This document shows, piece by piece, positions 1 to 9,316 of a DNA stretch of 64,000 bases. The DNA is from Lineus longissimus (taxonomy: Eukaryota; Nemertea; Pilidiophora; Heteronemertea; Lineidae). Position 1 is the stretch's first letter; each line of letters begins with the position of its first letter. The notes beneath the pieces were generated by a model. It was not told the origin of the DNA and ran no database searches. It saw only the letters and a program-made list of their open reading frames with translations. The DNA is taken from the NCBI RefSeq assembly GCF_910592395.1, contig NC_088309.1, forward strand, positions 16,434,599 to 16,498,598. The letters are read 5' to 3'. Made by a program: the position numbers and the translations under genes.

Positions 1-65
1 CCAGGTTTCAAATTTTGAAGATGATGATAGGTTGTCACCAAAAAATATAACTCAAACAATTTTGA

Positions 66-549
66 TCATAAAAACTCCAGGCAAAATCTCCACAACTGCG
101 AAGATGGGAGTCCACTGTGGTGGAATATCAGGTTTAAAGAAGGATTTGTGTATTTATGTCTAGTTGGTAGATTTACCATTATTTTCATCTTCAAATAGTA
201 CCCAAAGGACTTCAGGTTTTTCAAATTTATCAATGTACTCAAACCTTTTAAGTCAACCGATTGATCCGTCAGGATGTTTTTTTCATCCTCAGGACAATCT
301 GATAATACAACATCAACAGCAAAGATGACCTTTTTCTCAGACAAAGAACGGTCAAATACCAGCTGATTATGTTCAGCAACTTTTTCTTTACAACAGAACA
401 GATGTAATGCATTTTCAGGATAATTTGGATCTTGTTTGCTGATCAGTCTAGATTTAAGCATTTCTATGTCATCATTTGTGTGTTTGCCTTCTCTTAAGCG
501 ATTGAGAAGCATTGCAAAACCAATGCCGTCTTGTTGCCGCATGACTTGT
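66..549 (-). pseudogene. PIF1/Helitron-type helicase, C-terminal fragment
   Basis: The minus-strand product starts with a MRQQDG...LLNRLR...HTNDDIEMLKSR block. This is the conserved region of PIF1-family DNA helicases (and Helitron helicases) that follows the QLQPV motif. The ATG at 542 is not a true start: codons for G-Q-V lie in frame just before it, and family members read -VMRQ- here. About 110 residues in, the homology moves to another frame (a VLWVLFEDE-type segment near 170-240), so the piece is frameshifted. The upstream half of the same protein is found on the same strand at 41720-42877, which suggests this is the distal part of a gene split by insertion at about 550. Known of the family: ATP-dependent 5'-3' DNA helicase. 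Function here is lost. Confidence 0.75.
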
Positions 550-563
550 CCCTACTAAAAATA

Positions 564-724
564 TCTAAGTGGTGACTGAAGGGTGTTCTAGGGTATTCTA
601 TGGTGTTATGTGCTGGGCCAAAGGGTGTCCTGTAGTGGACCAGATTGCTCGTGTGGTGCACAAAGGCTGTCCTGTGGTGCACATAATCCCACATGGAGTG
701 TGCTGTGGTGGACTGTGTGGTATA
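564..724. repeat. Left subterminal repeats of the CACTA-like element
   Basis: Repeated words GGGTGTTCT, GGTGTTAT, GGGTGTCCT and CTGTGGTG(C/G) crowd the first 160 bases inside the left terminal repeat. The same word family (as AACACC and GGTGTTT) fills 40600-41072 at the other end. The block resumes at 8189 after the inserted TIR transposon, with ACAAAGGCTG present on both sides of the break. Confidence 0.55.
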
Positions 725-725
725 G

Positions 726-2289
726 CCCTCACCGAAAGGCAGTGCACTGAAAATGACTGCATCACACTGCTTTTGACTGAAACCCCCACTGCATATGACT
801 GTCTTAGGCATATCATTTTTTCTTAATGTTTTAATACCACTGATTTTGACTGAAAGACCACTGCAAAGCACTGCCACTTGCATATCATTATGAACGACGT
901 ATTTCAAAAACACTGCTTATGACTGAAAGACCACTGATTTCCACTTCTCCAACTCTGATCGAAACCCGTGGCATTTTCAACATGACTGAAAACCACTGCT
1001 TTATGACTGGTGAGATTAAGACTTGATGGCAGTGTAAAGCAGTGGTAATTGCAGTCAAATTCAGTGTTAAATATCACCCATAATGCAACCTGAGACAGGA
1101 AGCTTAAGTTTGAATTTGATAGTCAAACATTCAAGAAATCATGGCAGCTCTTCATATTTCTCGATATTTACCCGAATTTCAATATGAGAAGAGGGGAGTT
1201 TTAGTCAGTTTGAATTGGAACACATAAGGAGCCAAATGAATGCAAAAAGGGTAATCTAGACAGACACTGAAGTTGTATTTTCAGCAAATCAAGAAGGCTG
1301 TAGGCCCTATAGGTGTTGTAATGCATGCATACACTGCAAGATATCTGCATGTATCTTCATGCATCTACTGTATGCCCTATAGGTGTTAATTGTAATGTAT
1401 GCATACACTGCAAATTATCTGCATGGGAGCTCAATACACATCAATCAGTAGATCATTATTCTACAGGCCGCGCGTGCAGTTACTTTATTTGGACGTCAAT
1501 TTGATCTAGCTTCAATCCCTGACATCACTGACAGTAGCTATGTGCCATGTGTCGTTTCAATTGTCTAGTAACCCCATCTGATCACTGTCATTATGACAAA
1601 GTTTGCAATGACGTAGGTCAAGGACGGGAATTTGTCATCTTTTTACTGTGTCACGTCATCATGCAATGGCGATGTCCTCTATTTGTGCAGATGACGTCAT
1701 CACTGCCATATTGGACGCAAACAGGACAGCAAAAGTAACAGTTCGCTAGAAGTTTTTGCTTTTTCGAACAATTTCTTTGGTTGTCATCAGCACAGGGGTG
1801 TCACGTCCCCCAAACCTCTCTCGGCATCCGTGCCTGCATGCCATTAAATAAATTATTCATATTAACACTGAAAATGACTGCTCCCTCCAAGAGGTTTTGG
1901 AAATGGCAGTCAAAATCAGTGGTGTTTCAGTGTGGATTCAGTGTGCTGCGAAATATTTAAATTAACACTGAACCCCACTGCCAGCCCTGTGCATGATGCA
2001 TAGTGGGGAGTCATTTTCAGTGTCAAAAGCAGTGGAAATCAGTCAGCCTAAATATTTAAATGAGCACTGCTTTTGACTGCCTTACCACTGATTTTGACTG
2101 TCTTACCACTGCTTATGACTCCCTAACCTCTATTTTTGATTGCTGTATAACTGTATGCTTTGGTATTGCGTGACTGAAAAACACTCCCTATGACTGCTTT
2201 CCACTGATTTCAACACTGCCATAAAAATGTGAGGTAACACTGCAACCTGACTGAATCCTGACTGATATCACACTGCTTTTCGGTGAGGG
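726..2289. mobile_element. Non-autonomous TIR element (MITE) rich in CACTG/TGACTG words
   Basis: Terminal inverted repeats are CCCTCACCGAAAGGCAGTG at 726-744 and its inverse at 2271-2289, differing at one base in 19. No coding frame is convincing. The outer ~350 bases on the left and ~430 on the right are packed with CACTG/CAGTG and TGACTG/CAGTCA words, often as a CACTG-N(4-6)-TGACTG unit. These look like subterminal transposase-binding repeats. The central part (about 1100-1850) lacks them. Flanking AG dinucleotides suggest a 2-bp target duplication. Confidence 0.7.
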
Positions 2290-2290
2290 A

Positions 2291-2317
2291 GGGCACTTTC
2301 ACACAAAAGGTTGCCTT
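2291..2317 (+). repeat. Left TIR of the 725-8184 transposon
   Basis: Begins GGGCACTTTCACACAA and continues through AGGTTGCCTT. It matches the inverse of 8158-8184 except for one base. Confidence 0.85.
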
Positions 2318-2512
2318 GAATGTTTCAAATGAGTGAAAAATAAAGTTGGATATGATGGAAAACTTTTTTTATTGCTTAACAGTAGAAATATAGGGGAAAC
2401 TTAACTTACAAGGAGAAGGCTACAACCCCAACGATTACAAAAATATACTACTCCAAAGGAAAACAATGCTTTTTTTAGGGGAATACTGACAAAAGTGACA
2501 GCAATGCAAAAT

Positions 2513-2764
2513 TCAACTTGTATCATCTAGAATTTGCCCTATTTCAACTAGAAATGTTGTAACACTAGTAAATGAAACAAAAAATCCATCTTGAAAATTA
2601 TATTTTTCACAAAAAATTGATTTTAGGGCTGAAAACGAACCACTTTCTCCAAATGACCGGCCTTCATCTTGAATAGAAAGTAAATTGTTGTACCTGGCAT
2701 AGTGAAATTCATTGAGAATGTTGATTGGATAGAAAGAATGGTCTCTAGAAAATCTCAGGTTCAT
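2513..2764 (-). other. Unassigned 83-codon open frame inside the TIR transposon
   Basis: An open frame on the same strand as the candidate transposase and downstream of it. The product has no motif I recognise and no clear splice signals tie it to the gene. It may be a chance frame or a decayed terminal exon. Confidence 0.15.
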
Positions 2765-2822
2765 GCTCCGGGCAGTTTTGGTTTTACAAAGGTTTAAAGT
2801 TGATATACAAATTCAAAACATA

Positions 2823-3532
2823 TGTTCTGGAGAGGACAAAATAGTTTAACATGAAATCAACCTTCAAATTATAACACTTCTGGTTTGTTATGAATGCTAA
2901 TTTTTTTCTTACATTGTCATTTTTGTAGCATTGCTCCTCCTTTTACTACAAATCCCTAAATTCTGAAATTTAATATTGGCAAATGCTCGCCTTCAGCTAT
3001 TTCACAAAATTCATGATAACAACAAGGATTATTAACAGGAAACCGTAACGAAAATAAATCACAAAATGGTCTTCCTGACCAAAAGCAAACATGACAAGAG
3101 GGTCTAACATAGCATGAATTCAGTTATTTTAAATTGACAGCTGATTATGTAAGAAAATGAGTAATGTTCTGGAGAGGACACAACTTTTAACGCGAAGGTG
3201 GACTGAATAACAACCGCAGTACAGGCTCATATCGAAGGCAGAACTGCTTCAAGTAATGGGAATAAACCATTGAAGAAGATGGACATCATCATAGATTGAT
3301 TTTCTACACTTGAAGGTCATTCCAGCCTTCATATATTTTTATCATGGGCAATACTTACATGAGTAGCCCCGCACATGTCAACTTGTTAAGACACTGATAT
3401 AGTGATTCACAGTAGCAGATGATACATTTTTGGTTAGAACACCTTTTGCCATTCAGTCAAGTCGAACAGAGATGAGAACAAATATATTTGATACAGCAAA
3501 GTAAGCCTCAGCCTTCTGTCCAGGAGAGGACA
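2823..3532 (+). repeat. Three copies of a 16-bp motif, left of the transposase gene
   Basis: TGTTCTGGAGAGGACA occurs at 2823-2838 and 3165-3180, and as TGTCCAGGAGAGGACA at 3517-3532. Each copy is followed after 6-8 bases by TTTAAC. Spacings are 342 and 352 bases. The motif is an imperfect palindrome: TGTTCT and AGGACA around a 4-base centre. Confidence 0.85.
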
Positions 3533-3983
3533 TTTTCTTTAACAACAATATCAATGTGCACAGATCACCACAACTGTGAAATCATCCATGAGATGGTGAC
3601 GCACGTTTCCCTAATTGAAGGTTCCGGACAAATGATCATGCCATTCATGGTTTCTGACTTTCCTTAGGATTATCCAGCGATTGGTTTCCCCTAAAAAAGG
3701 GTCTAGATTTCAGTTGAGTGGCACCCACTTGGCACTGTGGTGATTTACAGTTATCTGAATTAACAAACGGGAATTATAACAGTCCAACAGTAATAGAAAA
3801 CACTAATATGGAACTACATAACACAAGTAAAAAAAGCATCTACTGGTGCTTGGAACTTGAGGATTCCATTGAGATGCATGGTTGGCTTGCAATAAGCCAT
3901 GAGTGTAGTGTCAGCAAAAATCTAGACAAAAATAAAGCATTTTCTGAAAATTGCTTTCAATGTTTTCAATGTGTTCAACGCTT

Positions 3984-4258
3984 CTACTCAAGTCTGATAT
4001 CACTTGGCACCTTGAAGAAGTACTGGTCACGCTTATTGACCTGGGGCTGCTTAAGGGAAGTTACAATACACTCAAATCCCACAGTGTCAATGTCCATTTC
4101 ATCAAGTGTGAAATAACTCCTCCCATGCGACTTTAAATAGACAATATCACATGTCTTTGTTCCTTCGTGCACATTCTGGATCACAGCGCAGTACAACTTG
4201 GTTTTGCCAGATGTTGTGCCTAGCTTCACTACCACATAATCTCCAATACGACAAACTC
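3984..4258 (-). CDS. 3' exon of the candidate transposase gene
   Basis: A pyrimidine-rich acceptor (TTCTTTTGCAG) on the minus strand precedes 4258, and a GTAAGTG donor lies at 4463, giving a 205-base intron (4259-4463). The exon encodes about 90 residues beginning VCRIGDYVVVKLG and ending at a stop at 3984. The VGDYVVVK start resembles the small barrel folds seen at the ends of chromatin- or DNA-binding proteins. The sequence between the 842-codon frame and the donor is open in this exon's frame, supporting a single gene with a frame slip near 4535. Confidence 0.55.
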
Positions 4259-4495
4259 CTGCAAAAGAAGAGCAAATGAAATAGACATTGTACATAGCTA
4301 TTACCAAAGAACAAAGAAAGGTTCCAGTCGGACATGGGAATCCAGCCAGCAACTACAGCAACACCGCGTAAAATACATCTTTTATGTCTAACCCCTTCTT
4401 TCGTGCAAAATGTACAATTTAACCATACATGAAAATTCTAAACAAATGGTTATGGACACTTACCATCGGTCTTATCATTGCTTTCACCATCAGTG

Positions 4496-7024
4496 TTAGC
4501 CAAGGGTGCCCTGTCGCTGGATGAGTGCTGCTGCTCTTTCACCTACATACTCTCGATTGTCACAGACACCAACTGCTGGATTGATGGCACAGGTTTGACA
4601 GAAGCATGACAGGATTCTCGTTTCTATCTGGTATGGCTGACCAGTTGGCTTCAGGCAGTGAATTTTCATTGTTCCGGGAACAGATTTGACAGCACGTGAT
4701 GGTCTCTGATGTTCTATATCCTCCTTTTTCACATAGAAGAACTTTCGAGCCGAACTTGTGTACTTTTTCCTCTCAGCTGGGAAACATGACTGCCCAACAT
4801 CCGAAAAATTTGTAACACAGAACTGATACAGCTCTTCGGCATTCCTGATGGTAGCCTGCCGTCTTGTAACAGCCACCGTAGCCCTGTGCTTTACCACCGC
4901 ACCTAAGCCATCAGCTGACGACTTTCCGTGTGAACTCTCAAAGTAGTTGTGCTGAACACTAACAGCAAAATCATGTTCGTAAAAAGAAAAGTCAGCAAAA
5001 CTCTTGCCACACCTGTATTGCGCAGCGCAGCAGTCAGAAAACTCCTCAACATGTGTTACACCATATTCTTTTCGAAGATATGGGTACGCAATAGACATGT
5101 AGGTTGCAACGGCGTCGGCATCATGCTTCTTCTCGTCTGAGATGAAAATTAGTGCTGCCTTGTGGGTGAATGGCCCATGATCATTTCCCTTGTTTATGAA
5201 CGCCATCACCGGGTGAATTGTAGCTTGTGGCTTGTCGCCCCAATGACCACTTTGCACTTCGTCTTGGTTGGTGCACGAATAATTTTCTGCAAAATCGATG
5301 ACAACCACGGCAGAATGAGGTTTCATCTCGGTCTTGGCCTTCTTTAAATACTTTTGTTGCCAGGCTGCTCGAAATAGATGTGCACTGATCTCTACCATGC
5401 CTTGCTCAAGCAGATCAATCAACTCTCCAACGGTGGCTTCTTTTGTCACTGGCTCAGTCACTGTTATTTCCTTCTTAACCCCTTTCACATCCTTCGTTTT
5501 TTTGACACGCAACCAAATTTCATACTTGACGGTTTTATTTCCGTTGTTTGTCTTCATTTCCCTGAAGTGTTCAGAAATCTTCTTGACACCACACACAGTA
5601 CACTCCCGATTGATGCATTTTGCTGCTGGTCGATTAGAGTCACTCTCCTTGCAGAGGGTAATCTTTGAAATTTGAGCGAGGTCATCTTCTTGAATCTTCG
5701 CTTCTCTATGCCCTGTTGCAGTCGCAGCCTGGTTCAAAGCACGTATTTTCAGCTTTATATTTTGGCATTTCTGACAGCAACACACCACCCTTTCCAATGC
5801 CCCCATTCTCCGAACATTCCATGGTTTGAGTGCCACGAACTTCACATAGCCAATCCTCACTGTTGGATTCGCGGATCGGAATTTCAAGTAGGCCTGCATA
5901 TAGCTCATTTCAAAGAGAAAAGCTGCCTGGTTCTTTTTGACTCTTTTCTTCAGTGGAAGTTGGCGTGAAATGTCCGAAGACCACCAGAAATCTTGGACTA
6001 GTTCTTTGGTGGCTTGTGGTATTACCTTTCCTCTCCGATGCATCTTCTTAACATCTTTTTCTGCTTTGACGGCTTTCCAAGTTCTCCATGAAAGACCTAG
6101 TGATCTTCGCCCATACTTCCAGGTGACGCATTTCCCCAGTTGATATAGAAATGCCCGATTCTTGTTCGTTGGTCTTGTTCTGACTTTCTTGACATTCTCT
6201 TTCATTACTTCAGGGAAAGCAAGTTTTTTTTTAGCTTGGTTGTTGGCTGGCCCACTGCGCAGAAGGTCATGGCAAACACGACTGTAGGATTTGGGCGTTT
6301 TCGGCATATGCAGGAGTATTTTCTTTTTTGCTCTGAACAGTGTGGTTCTACTACTACTTGGTTTAGGACTTCCTTCTGAATTCAAGGGAGTGGAACTGGA
6401 AGGAACATCATTTTGCTCACCAGCACAAGAAGCTTTTTTCGTAGCCCTGTCTTTTCTACGCACCACCATTTCTTTCTGCTTGGAAGTCTTCTTGCGCTTT
6501 TCCGCCATTTTTTCGCGAAAGTAAGCTTTCCTTTCTTCAGTATTCAAATCCTTAAACCGTTTCTTTGGAGGCTCATCCTGAATGCTTTCTACAACTTGAG
6601 AGAGTTCATCCTCACGTTTTCGTTTCTGTTTTTCTCGCTGTTCCTTCTTTTGTTTAGCCCACTTTTTCCGTTGCTGCTCCAGCTCCAAATCTGATAAGGA
6701 ATCAGCAGGCACATATGCCTCACGTTTACGGTCAGCATCTTTCTTTTTCAGTTCATAATATTTTCCAACATTTGATTCCTTGAGATGCTTCACATACGTA
6801 CACGTCCTGCTCTGTTTTATGTCAGTCTTTTCTTTACACTTCGACGAGCGCAGATTCCAGTTGAATTTTACTTTCAGTTGAGACATTTTAGATCTTCCCA
6901 TGAAATCCTCAATTCCAACAAAGAATGGATCCTTTCCTACACCTGAAATCATCCAAAATTTGGGCCACTTGTAATTGTCCCAGGCATGCACTGGGGCAAA
7001 AACAAGCACCTGGTAAATCTCCAA
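4496..7024 (-). CDS. Candidate DDE-type transposase, RNase H-like, main exon (842 codons)
   Basis: N-terminal ~230 residues are highly basic and probably coiled (KRKRE, KKWAKQKKEQREKQ, YFREKMAEKRKK). Cysteine clusters follow at about 415-420 (CCCQKC), 470-478 (CINRECTVC) and 807-812 (CFCQTC), likely zinc-binding. Between them lies an RNase H-fold-like core with candidate acidic residues: D577 in VVIDFAENY, D664 in FSDCCAAQYRC, and D706 in SHGKSSADGLGAVVK. I recall similar uncharacterised proteins scattered through invertebrate genomes. The DDE assignment is my inference from spacing and motif form. The frame stops at 4496, but the next exon (3984-4258) fits only after a one-base frame change near 4535, so the gene may be slightly damaged. 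The first coding exon may lie further upstream; the ATG at 7024 is near splice-like sequence. Confidence 0.6.
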   Translation of the reverse strand: MEIYQVLVFAPVHAWDNYKWPKFWMISGVGKDPFFVGIEDFMGRSKMSQLKVKFNWNLRSSKCKEKTDIKQSRTCTYVKHLKESNVGKYYELKKKDADRKREAYVPADSLSDLELEQQRKKWAKQKKEQREKQKRKREDELSQVVESIQDEPPKKRFKDLNTEERKAYFREKMAEKRKKTSKQKEMVVRRKDRATKKASCAGEQNDVPSSSTPLNSEGSPKPSSSRTTLFRAKKKILLHMPKTPKSYSRVCHDLLRSGPANNQAKKKLAFPEVMKENVKKVRTRPTNKNRAFLYQLGKCVTWKYGRRSLGLSWRTWKAVKAEKDVKKMHRRGKVIPQATKELVQDFWWSSDISRQLPLKKRVKKNQAAFLFEMSYMQAYLKFRSANPTVRIGYVKFVALKPWNVRRMGALERVVCCCQKCQNIKLKIRALNQAATATGHREAKIQEDDLAQISKITLCKESDSNRPAAKCINRECTVCGVKKISEHFREMKTNNGNKTVKYEIWLRVKKTKDVKGVKKEITVTEPVTKEATVGELIDLLEQGMVEISAHLFRAAWQQKYLKKAKTEMKPHSAVVVIDFAENYSCTNQDEVQSGHWGDKPQATIHPVMAFINKGNDHGPFTHKAALIFISDEKKHDADAVATYMSIAYPYLRKEYGVTHVEEFSDCCAAQYRCGKSFADFSFYEHDFAVSVQHNYFESSHGKSSADGLGAVVKHRATVAVTRRQATIRNAEELYQFCVTNFSDVGQSCFPAERKKYTSSARKFFYVKKEDIEHQRPSRAVKSVPGTMKIHCLKPTGQPYQIETRILSCFCQTCAINPAVGVCDNREYVGERAAALIQRQGTLG

Positions 7025-7082
7025 ACATCCAGATTAGAAGATCGCTTGAAAATATGAATCATACGTACGTGTTAAAAAAGAA

Positions 7083-7783
7083 TGTCCTCTCCAGAACAGG
7101 GTTGCATATCCAACTGCAAGACTCAAGAGACTGGAGGCAACTGCCCCCCTATGTAAAAAACAACTACAAATAATGAGAGGGCATTGAAATAAACTCTTGT
7201 AGCCAATCACATTCACTCAGAGTCAAAATGATACAATGTATCACACTGACTTCAAAACTGGTAGTTTTTGTAAACAACAATTTTTGCACCTATTTGACCT
7301 TTTTTAGTGACTGAGGTGGAGCGAATTGCACTTTTCTGCATGATGTTGTACCAGTATCTCATATTGGATCTAATATGAATGTCAGTAGCAGCATTTTATT
7401 GTCAGTCATCATCATGTTAAATAGATGTTCTGGAGAGGACATTTTGTTAAATAACATTTTATCCCATTGTCATTCACAGTCAAAGCAGGTTGAAATGTTT
7501 TCTGTTTTTGTTAGTTAGTTTGACCGAATACTTGAAGGGAAAATGCATGTCACTGCTGGCTTTCATGCACTGAATGAAATATTTCTTGTTCTGGAGAGGA
7601 CAGTTTTTTAACAGAATTTGCGGGACCTCATTCCATGGGCCTCGCTTTCAGTCATCCAGCTAGAGAGGGAGTTTGTTGGCCTGCATGGAGCAAATGCATG
7701 ACTAGTAGGTTACTGTGGACAGTCCATTTCTGAAAGCAACTGAATGTAGCCTTTTCATTTTCTGTGATGTTCTGGAGAGGACA
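7083..7783. repeat. Four copies of the same 16-bp motif, right of the transposase gene
   Basis: TGTTCTGGAGAGGACA occurs at 7083-7098 (minus orientation) and at 7426-7441, 7587-7602 and 7768-7783 (plus). TTTAAC follows within about 6-20 bases in each copy except 7426, which has GTTAAAT instead. The 7083 copy sits about 60 bases upstream of the candidate transposase start. Confidence 0.85.
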
Positions 7784-8157
7784 TTGCTCAAAACGTTTTA
7801 ACAGAAAGTGACATGGTTTGGTTTTGCCACCATAACTCCAGAACGAATGGACTGATTTTGACAAAATTTGGACTGTACTAAGTTTACCTGTGTCCTTCTC
7901 CAGAATTGTCAAATGAAATGTATAATTTGAAAGTCTTCATTCAAAAACATCATGTTAAACAAGTAGAAAATAAGGATGAAACACTCAAATGTGGCCAAAA
8001 ATGTGTTAAAAAGATGTCTAGCGTTGCAACCGACACTCCTATAATGTTCATATTTGGCTTGTAGACTCCCCCTACCATGGGTTACAACTTGAAACCATCA
8101 AAACTAATCTCACTGACACCTGTTTGCAAATATATCACATCAAACTTCAAATTTTTG

Positions 8158-8184
8158 AAGGCAACCTATTGTGTGAAAGTGCCC
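8158..8184 (-). repeat. Right TIR of the 725-8184 transposon
   Basis: Inverse of the left TIR with one mismatch. It is followed at once by TATA, the candidate target duplication. Confidence 0.85.
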
Positions 8185-8402
8185 TATACAAAGGCTGCCA
8201 TGTTGTTTTTTAATAGTATTATGATCATGTGTCAAACTTGTCCTGTAATTGTACTTATACACTGGGTCCTGTAGGGCCTACTTCTCTTTTATGTCCACTT
8301 CATTCTATTCACCGATGTATTTTGTTTTATAAGGATGAATAAAGTTTCGTAATTCGATCGTAATTCGATGTCAAATCGATATAGGGCTGATTATATCCAA
8401 TT

Positions 8403-8764
8403 GAGGTACATCACTGAATATTGACCACCTCAGAACACCCTTTGGACTTAGAAAAATTTAACTGAATATTGACCACCACATGCACCCTTTGGACTTAGAA
8501 AAATTTCACTGAATATTGACCACCTCAGAACACCCTTTGGACTTAGAAAAATTTCACCAACAACTGACCACCACAGAAACACCTCAAAACAACCTCTGGA
8601 CTTTGAAAAATTTCACCAACTACTGACCACCACAGAAACACCTCAAAACACCCTCTGGACTTTGAAAAATTTCACCAACTACTGACCACCACAGAAACAC
8701 CTCGGAACACCCTTTGGACTTAAAAAAATTTAACTGAATATTGACCACCACTGGAACACCTCAG
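8403..8764 (+). repeat. Tandem repeat of ~60-70 bp, left subterminal part of the CACTA-like element
   Basis: About six diverged copies of a unit running TGACCACCxCAGAACACC, then CTTTGGACTTAGAAAAATTT. The last copy is cut at CTCAG (8760-8764) by the first Gypsy element and resumes as CTCAGAACACCC at 17638. Confidence 0.8.
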
Positions 8765-9004
8765 TGTACTGTATCACCCAGCATACCATTGCCCTTTAAG
8801 AGGTTAGAGAGACCGGCCGGTGGCGCCCCAATTTGTAATGGCTTTGCCATTGTGGCGTTTTGTAGAACTACTTGTTCTGTTACGTGCTGTGTACGTTTTT
8901 CCGACATGTTTTGATTCCGATGATTAAAACCTGTTAAACAACATCCTGCGATTCGATCTTCTCTTCAATCAGATCACGAGGCCGTTGACCAGGAGGTCAA
9001 TACA
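8765..9004 (+). repeat. 5' LTR of the first Gypsy element
   Basis: 240 bp, TG...CA ends, identical to 17398-17637 on reading. A TTAAAAC stretch and a CGATTCGATC segment lie in its 3' half. Confidence 0.95.
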
Positions 9005-9022
9005 TTGGCTGACTCCGGCAGG
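9005..9022 (+). promoter_or_regulatory. Primer-binding site, first Gypsy element
   Basis: TTGGCTGACTCCGGCAGG starts immediately after the LTR; TGG matches a tRNA CCA end. I cannot name the tRNA. Confidence 0.6.
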
Positions 9023-9316
9023 ACTTTCGAATTGTTGTGAATTTACGAGGAAAATGGGTTATTTTCGAAATTCCAAAATCCAAAAAAAAATGAACTGGGC
9101 TATATAGCGCCCTGCATGTGCATTGCATGCTGCATGTTTAGTTAGTTATGTCGTGACTGTAGTGTACATTAGCAGTAAAAGTACACGTTCGTTTTAATAC
9201 ACACAGACACTGTGGAAGTTGTGTATATCATGATATAGTTTTACAGACTCTGCTTAGTGCATGTTATGGAGCATGATGACAACGGGAACTAACCCTGACA
9301 TTGTTTGAAGAATGAA

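Larger units (their letters stand above)
725..8184. mobile_element. TIR DNA transposon with RNase H-like candidate transposase
   Basis: GGGCACTTTCACACAA plus about 10 further matching bases at 2291-2317 recurs inverted at 8158-8184 with one mismatch. TATA lies directly after the right end (8185-8188) and at 721-724. The left TATA is separated from its TIR by a MITE (726-2289) that is flanked by AG on both sides. Removing the MITE and one AG restores TATA followed by GGGCAC, exactly mirroring the right end. The element proper is therefore about 5.9 kb with a 4-bp TATA duplication. Contents: a minus-strand gene (3984-7024) and seven copies of TGTTCTGGAGAGGACA on both sides of it. I cannot place it in a named superfamily. 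A 4-bp duplication excludes hAT (8 bp) and Harbinger (3 bp) as usually defined. Confidence 0.75.

Noticed and set aside
569-913. Open frames on both strands (cysteine-rich 85 and 139 codons)
   Set aside because: They fall in repeat-word sequence of the CACTA-like left end and the MITE; the composition comes from CTGTGGTG and CACTG repeats, not a protein.
3718-4116. Plus-strand 132-codon frame
   Set aside because: Partly antisense to the spliced exon at 3984-4258 of the candidate transposase; no family features.
5334-6694. Several plus-strand frames of 60-113 codons
   Set aside because: Shadows of the 842-codon minus-strand gene, with hydrophobic runs coming from its Lys/Glu-rich codons.
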